Shown here one piece after another: positions 7,250 to 15,479 of a stretch of DNA of 64,000 bases (position 1 is its first letter; every line of letters starts with the position of its first letter). The notes below the pieces were generated by a model, which was given only the letters and a program-made list of their open reading frames with translations, did not search any database and was not told where the DNA came from. The position numbers and the translations under genes were made by a program. Source of the stretch: JAFAXD01 sp035472475 (GTDB lineage: Bacteria > Pseudomonadota > Alphaproteobacteria > Rhizobiales > Xanthobacteraceae); NCBI GenBank assembly GCA_035472475.1, contig DATIPA010000256.1:3799-67798 (forward strand). The letters are read 5' to 3'.

Positions 7250-8683
7250 ATGGACGATACCAAGACGAAGAACGAGAAGAACCCTCTCGACGAGATGCTC
7301 CACAATCTGATCGTGCGTTTGCATAGCGAAGGACTGAACGGACAGCTGCATCAGCTCGCGCTCGTATTGAGTGATACGCGAGATCTAGCGCGCGCCACGC
7401 GCCGCCTGGCCAAGGAAGAACAGATATTGTTCCTCGATCGAATCGAGCAGTTAACTACGCGTTTCGATTCCGCGCGGGAGGTGGCGACGGCTCATAGCGA
7501 TCGTCTCGATGGCGAGATCCGCGAGCGCTCGCAGCGTCAGACCGAGATCACCGGCCGGCTCGCGGATTTGGAACGGCGAATGGTTCCGGTCGAGCTCAAG
7601 GTCGATGCGGCAACGGACGACCCGGACCGGATGGCGATCGGGCTCACCGAGTTATTCCGTGATGTGGCGAAGCGGCCGGCATCGGCGGAATCCGGTGGCG
7701 GCCTGTCGGATGTCGCCCGACCGGAATCGAATCGTGATCGCGCAATCCGCATCGTGCAGGTCATGGAAGACGGCGACGCGGCGCAACCGACAGCCGAGCA
7801 CGTTGGGGGTGGCGTCTACCAGGTCACGGGTCTCGATACATCGAGGCTTGGGCATGCGAGAGCGACGACGGTAGAGCGCACCGAGGCGAGCTTGACCGCG
7901 GACCGCAAGGCGGCGGAGGGGATCGCGCGCAAGCACTGGAACAAGAACCACTCGGCGGAGAACTGGAACGGAGCGCCGGAGTGGGTGCTCGGCGCGCTCT
8001 GCGAGGTCATGGGCATGGAGATGGCGCAGCGCATGAAGGCAAGGGCGCAATGTCATGTGACCGAACTGCTACGGCAGGACTTGGCCGTGGCGCGCGAGCT
8101 GCTGAGCGACGTCTGGGCGCTCGTCGTGAAACCGGATGGGTACGGGTCGTCGTTCTGCCCCGAGCCGGGGATCGACGAAACCACGCCGGCGCAGGCAGTG
8201 AGCGCCGTGCTGGCCAACCTGCGCGCGCAGATCGGAGCGAGGGATTCGACGATCAGCAATGCCAAGCTCGCGATGACCGAGCTCTACGGACCGGCAGGCG
8301 CTCTGCTGTGGGATGAGTACGTCGCGGCCGGCTGGCCCGATGATGTCGAGCGCCGGCACTCCGGGCTTGTCGAGAGGATCCAGATGCTGGCCAAGCCGCT
8401 CGACCCGCGCCCGAATGAGCTCGAGCGGCGCCATCTGACGAGCACGATCGATGATCTGCGCAAGGAAGCCACGCGTGGTCTGGCGGAGCGCGCGAAGCTC
8501 AAGCAGACCATCGCGGACCAAGCGGCACAGATGGGCCGGCTCATGGCACGGGAGCGGATGCTCAAGAAAACCATCGAGTCGACGCTCGCAGCATGGGCCC
8601 AGGAAGCTTGCGCGCGGTCGACGAGGGCCGCACTGAATGCCGAGGACCGACAGAGCGACGACGATCAGATCTGCGGCGCTTGA
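7250..8683 (+). CDS. large coiled-coil protein with tape-measure-like segment, 477 aa
   Basis: Leaderless start. Mostly helical with coiled-coil regions at about 45-120 and 385-445. Residues 124-148 contain DDPDRMAIGLTELFRDVA, nearly identical to the extreme C-terminus of the tape measure protein (about residues 609-626 of the gene at 33571). The central region (about 215-330) looks like a folded domain of unknown family. The shared segment suggests that both proteins bind the same partner, or that part of the early gene derives from a tail gene. Product unrecognised. Confidence 0.7.
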   Translation: MDDTKTKNEKNPLDEMLHNLIVRLHSEGLNGQLHQLALVLSDTRDLARATRRLAKEEQILFLDRIEQLTTRFDSAREVATAHSDRLDGEIRERSQRQTEITGRLADLERRMVPVELKVDAATDDPDRMAIGLTELFRDVAKRPASAESGGGLSDVARPESNRDRAIRIVQVMEDGDAAQPTAEHVGGGVYQVTGLDTSRLGHARATTVERTEASLTADRKAAEGIARKHWNKNHSAENWNGAPEWVLGALCEVMGMEMAQRMKARAQCHVTELLRQDLAVARELLSDVWALVVKPDGYGSSFCPEPGIDETTPAQAVSAVLANLRAQIGARDSTISNAKLAMTELYGPAGALLWDEYVAAGWPDDVERRHSGLVERIQMLAKPLDPRPNELERRHLTSTIDDLRKEATRGLAERAKLKQTIADQAAQMGRLMARERMLKKTIESTLAAWAQEACARSTRAALNAEDRQSDDDQICGA

Positions 8684-8714
8684 CCCGGGCGTAACGCCGC
8701 GGTAAACTCGGAGG
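8680..8714 (+). promoter_or_regulatory. leaderless class-B promoter
   Basis: -35 TTGACC (8680-8685), 17-bp spacer ending CCGCGG, -10 TAAACT (8703-8708), 6 bp CGGAGG, ATG 8715. The GGAGG is too close to the ATG to serve as a normal ribosome-binding site. Confidence 0.8.
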
Positions 8715-8948
8715 ATGAAACGACTCAGACGCGAACAACTCGCCATGATGGCGACGTCCAAGGCATTTATCATCGCAGCCGAGAACCTAACCCGCATGGC
8801 CTTCAGCAGCGCGTCGATTGCGCTCGGCTTGCCAATCGATAGCAATGACCGGCGAGTGGCAGCCCTACGCAGGGCCGTGCACGAGACGGTGGAAGCGCGT
8901 AACGCGGTGCTCAAGATGCTTGAGGATCAGACAAGCGAGAACGAATGA
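8715..8948 (+). CDS. hypothetical helical protein, 77 aa
   Basis: Leaderless start; ATGA overlap with the next gene. Entirely helical by composition, with a basic N-terminus and an acidic C-terminus. No domain recognised. Confidence 0.6.
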   Translation: MKRLRREQLAMMATSKAFIIAAENLTRMAFSSASIALGLPIDSNDRRVAALRRAVHETVEARNAVLKMLEDQTSENE

Positions 8949-9595
8949 CCTACGCCGAGACGAAGCTCCTACTCGAGTACGCTCGGCTGATGATGGAGAT
9001 CATCGTCTACAGCAACACCGCCGAGGTCGCGCGCAAGCAGGGCTACATGCTGTCGCCGACCGACCGGCTCACGGTTGTGCGGACCAGCGAGAGTAAGGGC
9101 TTCCGCGAACACCGGGACTTCGTGGCGCGTCTCGCCCCGTCCACGCGCAAGCGCTACCTCGCGCAGGTGCGCCAGCAACTGGACGCGATGCGCGAGGTAT
9201 TCGCCAAGGCCAAGGCCGACGGCGATCCGATGTCCCTCGATGCGTTCGAGATCACGGTCCGCGATGCCGAGACAGGCGAGGCGATCGGCGACCTCGATCC
9301 CGTCATTCGCGCGGCCGAGAAGCAAGCATCACGGGACGTGGACGCCGCTGCGCTGGCCTCGGGCGAGAGGTCTCGCGCGCAGCTCAAGGCCGAGAACGGC
9401 GCGTTCGCGTTTCCCCGCGACCGTATCCGGCTCGAGCCGTCCGGCTTCTGCCCCGCGAGCGGCGGCGGGATCCCGGGCGCGTTCGTTGAGGGCTCGGCGC
9501 TGCTCGTCCAGTGCCCCAGCTGCAAGGCGCGCTGGGCCGCGCACGACATCCCGTTCAGGCTTCCCAACCACGAACCGCAGACCGAGGGACCATGA
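8945..9595 (+). CDS. hypothetical protein with C-terminal CPSC pair, 216 aa
   Basis: ATGA-coupled. The N-terminal 140 residues are helical; the C-terminal part (about 170-205) has a FCPAS segment and CPSCKARW, a possible treble-clef or zinc-ribbon arrangement with a Cys pair and a separate Cys. No family recognised. It heads a series of coupled genes up to 11369. Confidence 0.6.
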   Translation: MTYAETKLLLEYARLMMEIIVYSNTAEVARKQGYMLSPTDRLTVVRTSESKGFREHRDFVARLAPSTRKRYLAQVRQQLDAMREVFAKAKADGDPMSLDAFEITVRDAETGEAIGDLDPVIRAAEKQASRDVDAAALASGERSRAQLKAENGAFAFPRDRIRLEPSGFCPASGGGIPGAFVEGSALLVQCPSCKARWAAHDIPFRLPNHEPQTEGP

Positions 9596-9837
9596 CCACA
9601 ATGAAATGTTGCCACATTGCCGATGAGGGCCAACGCCTACTCAAGCAACCCGGGCTGCTGTCGGGTGACGAACGGATGATCATCGATCGCCATGGCTGCA
9701 AGACGATCCCTGAATGGGAGATCTTCGGCGGCGGAAACTACGAGAACATCACGCACGCTTGCTCGGCACACGTTGGCGTGCTGCTCACCGAAGGCGCCAA
9801 CAACCAAGTGTACCCGCTGCCGGACTACAAATCATGA
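9592..9837 (+). CDS. hypothetical protein, 81 aa
   Basis: ATG overlaps the upstream stop. Cys-Cys near the N-terminus and CSAHVG in the C-terminal half, with several His, could bind a metal. No family recognised. Confidence 0.5.
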   Translation: MTTMKCCHIADEGQRLLKQPGLLSGDERMIIDRHGCKTIPEWEIFGGGNYENITHACSAHVGVLLTEGANNQVYPLPDYKS

Positions 9838-9847
9838 CCGAGGGACT

Positions 9848-10276
9848 ATGAGCAAGCCCAATGGCACGATCCATCATTGCGCCGATTGCGGCAAGCCGGA
9901 TCACCATCGCCAGAACTGTCCCGATACGCGCATCTCTCCTCGGCTGCCGCGCGATAATCTCTCGGACCGGGCCGCGACGATGGCTCGCGAATCCGGGCGC
10001 TCTCTCGCAGAGGCCGGGCGGGAATTTGGCATCGGGCGCGAGGCTGTGCGACAAGCGTGGGCTCGCATGTGGCCCGGCGAACAACGGGCCCCCGCTCGCT
10101 CTAGAAAGGTGCCGAGCGGCGAGCGTCATCATGGTGCAAAGATCACCGACAGGCAGGTAGCCAAGATCCGCGCTAGGCGCGCTAATGGAGAATCGCTCGC
10201 ATCCATCTGCGCCGATTACGGGATCGCGAGATCCACTGCCAGTAAAATCGCCAACGGAAAGCGAAGGAAGCAATGA
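9848..10276 (+). CDS. zinc-knuckle plus double helix-turn-helix protein
   Basis: 142 aa, with a GAGGGACT site before the ATG. Residues 10-23 (CADCGKPDHHRQNC) fit the CCHC zinc knuckle C-x2-C-x4-H-x4-C exactly. A first HTH-like segment lies at about 47-75 (LAEAGREFGIGREAVRQAWARM) and a second at about 98-135 (GESLASICADYGIARSTASKIANG), the latter like the DNA-binding module attached to HNH homing endonucleases. A DNA-binding or RNA-binding regulator is likely; no nuclease motif is present. Confidence 0.7.
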   Translation: MSKPNGTIHHCADCGKPDHHRQNCPDTRISPRLPRDNLSDRAATMARESGRSLAEAGREFGIGREAVRQAWARMWPGEQRAPARSRKVPSGERHHGAKITDRQVAKIRARRANGESLASICADYGIARSTASKIANGKRRKQ

Positions 10277-11211
10277 CCGACCCGATCGAAACCACGACTG
10301 AGAACGCCCGCGCGCAATGGCATTACCCGCCGCTCCACGTGGGGGTCCTGCCGAGCGAGGCCGACGAGCTACAGTTGAAGCTGTCGGATCGCCTGCACCG
10401 GGCCGCCCGGCTCCACGCGCTCCAGGCGATCGCAGACCTCGGGCGGGTGTTCGACGCCGAGGATGCGGAGCCGGCGATCGAGGAGTTCGGCCAGCTGCTC
10501 GTGCACGCGTCGCTCATGGCCGGGTGCTACCGGATGGCGATCGCGCCGATCATCGCGCTCGGGCGCGCGCTCACCAAGGACAGCGCGATCAGCAGCGAGC
10601 TGCCGCTCAAGCCGGCCGCCGCGCTTGCCGCCGCCGTGCTCAAGGGCGAGCCAATCGACATCGTGCGCGGGCTGGCCATGGCGATCGCGAAGGCGCTCGA
10701 CGACTGCGAAATCGTGCATGAGCTCAAGATCGACCCGCTGGAGCTGTTCAAGGTCGCCGCGCGCGAGATGCTCGAGGGCAAGTCGGCCTCCGCCTCGGCG
10801 GTGCTGGCCGTGCAGCCGGTTGCGCCGGACAAGGCGACGCTGCGCGCCGAGGCATGGGCGCAGCTCCGCCAGGCCAGCGAGGTCGTCGTGGCGGACGAGC
10901 AGACCGAGGCGGCTACGCCGGAGCAGCACGTCAGCGTCGAGCACTGGTTCAAGACCGAGTTCCCGATCGGTCCATCCGTGTCGCATGCCGAGCTCGACGC
11001 TGCAGCCCTGCGCATCGGGCCGCCCGGCTCCATGTTCGAACGCGCGATCCTGCCGGACCCTGGCAACCCGGGAGGGCAAGGCGCCTTCGGCGAGCATTCA
11101 TGGCCACGGAACCATCGGTGGGAGACCGATGAGGAGCTCCGCGTTCGCATCAAGACGGCACTGTCATCCCCGGATGGCAAGCTGCCAGCATGCCACGAAC
11201 CGAAGAAGTAA
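10273..11211 (+). CDS. hypothetical protein, 312 aa
   Basis: ATGA-coupled to the zinc-knuckle/HTH gene. Helical, Ala/Leu-rich N-terminal 190 residues, then a linker and a Pro/Gly-containing C-terminal part ending in a charged segment. No domain recognised. Its size and place in the operon suggest a real structural or regulatory role, but none can be named. Confidence 0.6.
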   Translation: MTDPIETTTENARAQWHYPPLHVGVLPSEADELQLKLSDRLHRAARLHALQAIADLGRVFDAEDAEPAIEEFGQLLVHASLMAGCYRMAIAPIIALGRALTKDSAISSELPLKPAAALAAAVLKGEPIDIVRGLAMAIAKALDDCEIVHELKIDPLELFKVAAREMLEGKSASASAVLAVQPVAPDKATLRAEAWAQLRQASEVVVADEQTEAATPEQHVSVEHWFKTEFPIGPSVSHAELDAAALRIGPPGSMFERAILPDPGNPGGQGAFGEHSWPRNHRWETDEELRVRIKTALSSPDGKLPACHEPKK

Positions 11212-11369
11212 CGCGCTGCGGCGACTGCGATGCCGACCTCACACACCGCGCGATCGTGGTCACCATGGAGACCGGCGGCCAAGTCGGCGCCGTCCGCATG
11301 CCCCGCGGCGAGGTCAAACTTTGCGCGGGCTGCGCGATCCGCGGCGTCCGGCCCGACAAGATCGTGTGA
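11190..11369 (+). CDS. small zinc-ribbon protein, 59 aa
   Basis: Starts at ATG 11190, overlapping the previous gene by 22 bp in another frame. Two Cys pairs, CGDC (about 10-13) and CAGC (about 45-48), fit a four-Cys zinc ribbon. The stop TGA lies just before the -35 of the next promoter. Probably a nucleic-acid-binding or regulatory ribbon; function unknown. Confidence 0.55.
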   Translation: MPRTEEVTRCGDCDADLTHRAIVVTMETGGQVGAVRMPRGEVKLCAGCAIRGVRPDKIV

Positions 11370-11404
11370 TTGCATTCGCACAGTAAACGTGCCAGAATGC
11401 GAGC
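11370..11404 (+). promoter_or_regulatory. leaderless promoter, divergent -10
   Basis: -35 TTGCAT (11370-11375), 17-bp spacer, -10 CAGAAT (11393-11398), 6 bp to ATG 11405. Spacing fits the shared design although the -10 is atypical; GTAAAC occurs within the spacer. Confidence 0.5.
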
Positions 11405-11890
11405 ATGACCATCCAGGAAACATCACGGGCCAGCTACGAGCGGCTGGTTGCGGCAGGCTTACTCAAGGCCAAACAGCAGCGGATCATGGACGTGCTCACC
11501 ACCATCGGGACGGCGACCAGCGGCGAGATCATCGATCTGATCGGCGGCGTCCGCAATGTCAACGCATGGCGTGGACGCTTCACTGAACTCTCGGCCCGTG
11601 GCCTGATCCGCGAGGTCAGCGTGCGGAAATGTGAGATCAGCGGGCGCGAATGCATCGTCTGGGGCCCAACGGGGCGCGACAAGCCGCTCGATCCGCACGC
11701 GGGCAGCGGCCGGCGCAAGCACGCGTTCACCCGGCGCAAGAAGGGGCGATGGCAGGCTGCGGCGGCGGCTATGGCCAAGGTCATACAATCGCTGCTCGAT
11801 ACGAGGACGATCGCTAACTCGGATCACGCCACGGAATGCCACCGAGCGCTTGCGGAGTACGCGCGGCTCGGCGGACGGGTGGCATCGTGA
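11405..11890 (+). CDS. winged-helix DNA-binding protein, 161 aa
   Basis: Residues about 18-75 read as a winged helix: helix, TSGEIIDLIGG helix, NVNAWRGRFTELSARGLI recognition helix and wing with CEISGRECIVW. The C-terminal half is basic (RRKHAFTRRKKGRW). Similar winged-helix proteins occur in many phage early regions as regulators. It has its own promoter and is a candidate for the factor that reads the dispersed operators, though nothing shows this directly. Confidence 0.65.
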   Translation: MTIQETSRASYERLVAAGLLKAKQQRIMDVLTTIGTATSGEIIDLIGGVRNVNAWRGRFTELSARGLIREVSVRKCEISGRECIVWGPTGRDKPLDPHAGSGRRKHAFTRRKKGRWQAAAAAMAKVIQSLLDTRTIANSDHATECHRALAEYARLGGRVAS

Positions 11891-12153
11891 GCTCCGCTCT
11901 GGACGGGATCCGCGATGCAGCGGAGGGCGCCTATCATGAGGCCGGGGACGCCATGCGCCGGTGGCCTCCCTACAACTCGGCGCACGAGGGACTCGGCGTC
12001 CTACTCGAGGAGGTCAAGGAGCTTCAGGACCACGTGTTCATGAAACAAGCGGATCGGGACCTCGATGCAATGTATAAGGAGGCAATCCAGGTCGCCGCGG
12101 TCGCCTTGCGGTTCGCGGCCGAGCTCTGCACCGAGGAACGGGGGCGGCGGTGA
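11887..12153 (+). CDS. MazG-like protein, 88 aa
   Basis: GTG start in GTGA overlap. The helical segments HEGLGVLLEEVKELQDHV (about 33-50) and MYKEAIQVAAVALRFAAEL (about 62-80) give the acidic EExxE plus EA-x5-A pattern of small all-alpha NTP pyrophosphatase-like (MazG-type) proteins that I recall from phages. If active, it would hydrolyse nucleoside triphosphates or lower alarmone signals; catalytic activity is inferred only from resemblance. Confidence 0.6.
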   Translation: MSSALDGIRDAAEGAYHEAGDAMRRWPPYNSAHEGLGVLLEEVKELQDHVFMKQADRDLDAMYKEAIQVAAVALRFAAELCTEERGRR

Positions 12154-12353
12154 TCACCGTCGGCAGCATGAGCGCCGTGATCGTCAACGGAGGCAACGTC
12201 AAACTGAAGACGGTGCATAGCGCACCGCATCTGGTCATCGAGCGCGCCGATGTCGCTGATGCCTGCATTGCGCTGCTCCTCGCCTACCCGGAAGCATGCG
12301 CAGAGGTCGCAGCGGCGCTCGAGGCGATGTACATGGGTCGGGCGCCGAGATGA
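12150..12353 (+). CDS. hypothetical protein, 67 aa
   Basis: GTG start in a GTGA overlap, ATGA overlap with the next gene. Beta-rich N-terminus followed by an Ala-rich helix. Unrecognised. Confidence 0.5.
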   Translation: MITVGSMSAVIVNGGNVKLKTVHSAPHLVIERADVADACIALLLAYPEACAEVAAALEAMYMGRAPR

Positions 12354-12520
12354 CCGCGCGCATCGTCCACCCGCGCCCGCGGCTCGCGCCCGGCCCGATC
12401 GCCAAGCACAAGGGTGCCAAGTCCGGGCTCACGCCGCGCGCTCGCGAGATCCTGGATCGAATGAAGGCCATTGCTCGGGCTCGGCAGTGGTGGCTCGGGC
12501 GCAGGAAGACCAAGCCGTGA
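12350..12520 (+). CDS. small basic protein, 56 aa
   Basis: Coupled on both sides (ATGA and GTGA). Strongly basic, with many Arg and Lys along the length and a WWLGRRK end, consistent with nucleic-acid binding. No family recognised. Confidence 0.5.
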   Translation: MTARIVHPRPRLAPGPIAKHKGAKSGLTPRAREILDRMKAIARARQWWLGRRKTKP

Positions 12521-12816
12521 CGCGTTCGATCTTCGGCACCGCGTTCGACCGCTACGAGCATGGCGATCCGGCCCTGCAGACCCCGGGTATACTGCCAGTG
12601 CCGCGCCTTACGGCGATCCTGACTCGTACCGTGAACAACAGTGATCTCGCTCGCGTCGAGATCCTCGGGCCGGATGGCGTACCGATGTCGCGCCGCCGTA
12701 TCAACGAACAGAACCGGCGCGAACACGGCACCGAGCGCGCCCCGACGCGCTGCACTGCCTGCAAGGAGCTCGGCCACGCGCGCAGCAACAAGCGGTGCCC
12801 GAGGTACGCAGCATGA
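12517..12816 (+). CDS. zinc-knuckle protein, 99 aa
   Basis: GTG start in the overlap with the preceding gene. The C-terminus (about 79-94) holds CTACKELGHARSNKRC, a C-x2-C-x4-H-x6-C zinc knuckle one or two residues longer than the classic form. The rest is basic with no other domain. The second zinc-knuckle protein in this operon, after the one at 9848; both are likely nucleic-acid binding. Confidence 0.6.
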   Translation: MTRSIFGTAFDRYEHGDPALQTPGILPVPRLTAILTRTVNNSDLARVEILGPDGVPMSRRRINEQNRREHGTERAPTRCTACKELGHARSNKRCPRYAA

Positions 12817-13037
12817 CCCCGGCACTGATGATCTACGGCGCGATCACGATCATCGCGTTCGTGGTCCTGTTCATCGACATAGGACCCGGCCATCTGGGCT
12901 CCGCCCTGTTTATAGCGGTGGCATGGGGCCCGGTGATGCTCGCGATGGCCATCTCGTGGCTGATCGATGCTGCGCAGCAACGCGACCATGATAAGCTGTC
13001 CTCGGAGCAACCACATGACCGCGACCCGCCCACCTGA
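12813..13037 (+). CDS. two-helix membrane protein, 74 aa
   Basis: ATGA-coupled. Two hydrophobic segments (about 4-22 and 29-51) with a short loop and a charged C-terminal tail predict a small two-pass inner-membrane protein. It overlaps the start of the next gene by 23 bp in another frame. Could be an early holin-like or exclusion protein; nothing decides this. Confidence 0.55.
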   Translation: MTPALMIYGAITIIAFVVLFIDIGPGHLGSALFIAVAWGPVMLAMAISWLIDAAQQRDHDKLSSEQPHDRDPPT

Positions 13038-13515
13038 CTACATCCATGCCCTGGCGCTGACCCGACTCGAGGAGATGATGATCGCGGCCAGGCCGTGGTC
13101 CAGCATCGTCCGGACGCTGACCGATGAGAAGTTCCTCGAGAACCACTCGGACCCCGAGCAGACCGCGGTGCGCTGGCGTCAGGCCGTGCAGCAGCGGTGG
13201 CGCACCGAGGACGTCGAGATGCGCCCTGCCCGCAAGGACCTGTGGCGCGCGCGGCTCGAGAACCTGTACGGGCAGCTGCTCGAGCAGGCTCTCGCGGCCA
13301 AGAGCGAGTTCGCCCGGTCGCTGTACTTCGGCGAGGCGATTAAAATCGCCAAGCTGTCGATCGACCTCGACGGGCTCAGCGCGCCGATCGCGGTGCGGCA
13401 CGAGGGCCGGCTGGACGTCGCAGCGATGTCGCCGAGCGAGCGCGAGGCCGAGATCAAGATGCTGCTGGCCAAGCGCGAGGCCGCGCGGGCCGCGGCGGCT
13501 GGTGGAGGGAATTGA
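13015..13515 (+). CDS. terS: putative terminase small subunit
   Basis: 166 aa; CGGAGCAA precedes the ATG. The N-terminal part has an HTH-like helix pair (SSIVRTLTDEKFLENH) and the C-terminal part has AIKIAKLSIDLDGLSAPI followed by a charged tail, resembling the LDxIAKLxGLxAP block of phage small terminases. Small terminases recognise phage DNA and load the large subunit. Here it lies 2.6 kb upstream of the large terminase, separated by eight genes, which is unusual. Confidence 0.5.
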   Translation: MTATRPPDYIHALALTRLEEMMIAARPWSSIVRTLTDEKFLENHSDPEQTAVRWRQAVQQRWRTEDVEMRPARKDLWRARLENLYGQLLEQALAAKSEFARSLYFGEAIKIAKLSIDLDGLSAPIAVRHEGRLDVAAMSPSEREAEIKMLLAKREAARAAAAGGGN

Positions 13516-13516
13516 C

Positions 13517-13741
13517 ATGGCGCATCTACCGACATGCGGCCGGGAATGTCGGGGCGAGCCGGCATGCAGCGAGACGTGGCATAATGCCAGGAACCTCGCC
13601 GAGGCCCGCACGCTGGGCGCAATCCTGCCCTGCTACTGGACCACCGACCAGCGTGGTCGCGTCATCGATCTGACCGGCATGTCAGCATCCGATGTCGACG
13701 AGATCATCGCTGTTTCGCGGATGATGAACGGTGTCCGATGA
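13517..13741 (+). CDS. hypothetical Cys-containing protein, 74 aa
   Basis: GGAGGGAA lies 7-14 bp upstream of the ATG. The N-terminus holds C-x3-C-x6-C, then a helical region with a SxxDVDEIIAVSR segment. Possible zinc binding. ATGA overlap with the next gene. Confidence 0.55.
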   Translation: MAHLPTCGRECRGEPACSETWHNARNLAEARTLGAILPCYWTTDQRGRVIDLTGMSASDVDEIIAVSRMMNGVR

Positions 13742-13920
13742 ACAATTTCGAGGTCACGATGGCGCGTGAACTTGCCGCCGCGCAGGCAGCGGCGGATCGC
13801 GAGGATGAGGCGATGGCCCGCGCGGTCGCTGGCGGTCCGTTCTGGGGCGAGGGCAAGCCGGCCGTGCGTCCGGGCGATCTCGTCGGGCTGGCGGACTACC
13901 TGCCGAGGAAAGCGCGATGA
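13738..13920 (+). CDS. hypothetical protein, 60 aa
   Basis: ATGA-coupled on both sides. A helical Ala-rich N-terminal half is followed by a Gly/Pro-containing region and a basic end. Unrecognised. Confidence 0.5.
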   Translation: MNNFEVTMARELAAAQAAADREDEAMARAVAGGPFWGEGKPAVRPGDLVGLADYLPRKAR

Positions 13921-14117
13921 TCGACCGCGGGCGCAAGCGCAGGATGGAGACGGTCCCAGTGGATCGCCCGCAGCCGTATGAGGTCCGTTGGGAACATGGC
14001 CGGAGTACGGTCTGGGCGCAGCGCGGCGTCTTCGGCGCGACCTACTCCTGCGGTCGGCGCATCGACCCGCTGCCGACCGCCGACGAGCAGGCGTTCCCGC
14101 GCGAGGATGAGCCGTGA
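13917..14117 (+). CDS. small protein, 66 aa
   Basis: ATGA-coupled on both sides. Basic N-terminus, beta-rich middle (YEVRWEHGRSTVWAQ). Unrecognised. Confidence 0.5.
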   Translation: MIDRGRKRRMETVPVDRPQPYEVRWEHGRSTVWAQRGVFGATYSCGRRIDPLPTADEQAFPREDEP

Positions 14118-14305
14118 AGTGCGAAATCTGTGGCATGGAACAGCCGCCCGGGAGTCGCGGTTGGGTGGTGGCGTATCGTCCACCGCTTCCCCTGTTGCTG
14201 GAATACATCGTCATGATTCCGGAGGATCGACCCAGGGGGCGAACGGTTTTCACCTGCGGCGACGCAGCATGTAGGCTGCGTGCAAAGGAGCATGGCGGTC
14301 CATGA
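14114..14305 (+). CDS. small zinc-ribbon-like protein, 63 aa
   Basis: GTG start in a GTGA overlap. CEIC at residues 3-6 and a second Cys pair CGDAAC at about 48-53 suggest a zinc ribbon. ATGA overlap with the next gene. Function unknown. Confidence 0.55.
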   Translation: MKCEICGMEQPPGSRGWVVAYRPPLPLLLEYIVMIPEDRPRGRTVFTCGDAACRLRAKEHGGP

Positions 14306-14907
14306 CCGAAGTCCGTTGCCACTGCTGTGGGATCCGGCTCGAGGGTGAGCGCGCCGCGATCCGCCGTTGCATCCTGTGCGACATGTGCGATCGACGCCAT
14401 GGCGATGAGCTCCAGGTCCACGTGACCGCGCTAGTACGGAATGGCGTGATCGACCTGTGGCACGGCGTCACGCGGATGCTGGTCGACGACGCACACGTCG
14501 CCGGGCTGCTCGCGATCGTCGCGGTGGAGGACGCCGGCGGCTTGGTGAGCGGCTGGCCAACCGTACTCGAGTTCGTGCCGCGCTGGCGGGTGATGATCGG
14601 CCGGGCCCGGGCGCGCGACGAGCTGCCGGACGTCACGCTCGTGCTGAACGCGGTGCTCGCGCGCTACCTGCCGGCGCAGAATAGCCATGCATTGCGGACG
14701 GCGATCTCGATCGACATGACCGACGCCATGTGCCTGATCGACCCCAGCATCGTCAGCGTCGATGTGACGTGCGAACAGGATGCGCTCGATGCGGAGTACC
14801 TGATGATCAACGTGATAGCCAACGTGCCGACGCTCGGACAGACCGCGATGGCACCGGACATCCAGATCCCGGACAGCGTGATGCGCGGACCGCGGGGGCA
14901 GGCGTGA
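14302..14907 (+). CDS. protein with N-terminal zinc finger, 201 aa
   Basis: ATGA-coupled. The first 36 residues hold CHCC and CILCDMCDRRH, enough for a four-Cys zinc finger; the remaining 160 residues are helical with long hydrophobic helices but no clear membrane segment. No family recognised. Coupled by GTGA to the following gene. Confidence 0.6.
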   Translation: MTEVRCHCCGIRLEGERAAIRRCILCDMCDRRHGDELQVHVTALVRNGVIDLWHGVTRMLVDDAHVAGLLAIVAVEDAGGLVSGWPTVLEFVPRWRVMIGRARARDELPDVTLVLNAVLARYLPAQNSHALRTAISIDMTDAMCLIDPSIVSVDVTCEQDALDAEYLMINVIANVPTLGQTAMAPDIQIPDSVMRGPRGQA

Positions 14908-15479
14908 TCGCTGCGCTGTTCGTCCAACGGGATGGCGTCTACTTCGGGATCCCCGACGTCGACCCATGGGACGAGGAACGCGACGCTCGGCTCTACGCGG
15001 GGCCGTTTCCGGTGGTCGCGCATCCGCCGTGCGCTCGCTGGTGTCGCTTGGCTGCGTTGGTGGAGTCGACCGGAGGGGCCAAGCGCGGAGACGATGGCGG
15101 TTGCTTTGCTGCGGCGCTTGCATCGGTGCGCGCATGGGGGGGCGTGCTGGAGCATCCTGCGTGGTCGGAGGCGTGGCCCGCGTTCGGTCTGACGAAACCC
15201 CGCGCGAGAGGTTGGCAGCGAACGATGGACGGCGGGTTTGTGGCGAGCGTTGACCAGGGTGCGTATGGCCATCTCGCGCCTAAGGCGACATGGCTGTATG
15301 CGTTCGGCGTGGCGGTCACCCCGCTCCGAACCTCGCGTCCCAAGGCGCGCATGGTGGTGACCACGAGCAGGCGGCAGCGTGGACATATGCCGGAGATGCC
15401 GAAGTCGCAGCGGTCACGCACGCCGCTGGAGTTTCGCGACGTCCTGCTCGACATGGCACGGGCCGCGGGGCAGGCGTGA
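14904..15479 (+). CDS. conserved phage protein with HPPCARW motif, 191 aa
   Basis: GTG start coupled to the gene before. The motif AHPPCARWCRLA (about 39-50), then GDDGGCFAAALASVRAWGGVLEHP (in parts) and a YGHxAxKATWLYAxG segment match a conserved phage family that I recall without assigned function. The PPC dipeptide-Cys recalls nucleic-acid-modifying enzymes, and the next gene is a DNA methyltransferase coupled by GTGA, so a role in DNA modification is a reasonable guess. Confidence 0.6.
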   Translation: MIAALFVQRDGVYFGIPDVDPWDEERDARLYAGPFPVVAHPPCARWCRLAALVESTGGAKRGDDGGCFAAALASVRAWGGVLEHPAWSEAWPAFGLTKPRARGWQRTMDGGFVASVDQGAYGHLAPKATWLYAFGVAVTPLRTSRPKARMVVTTSRRQRGHMPEMPKSQRSRTPLEFRDVLLDMARAAGQA

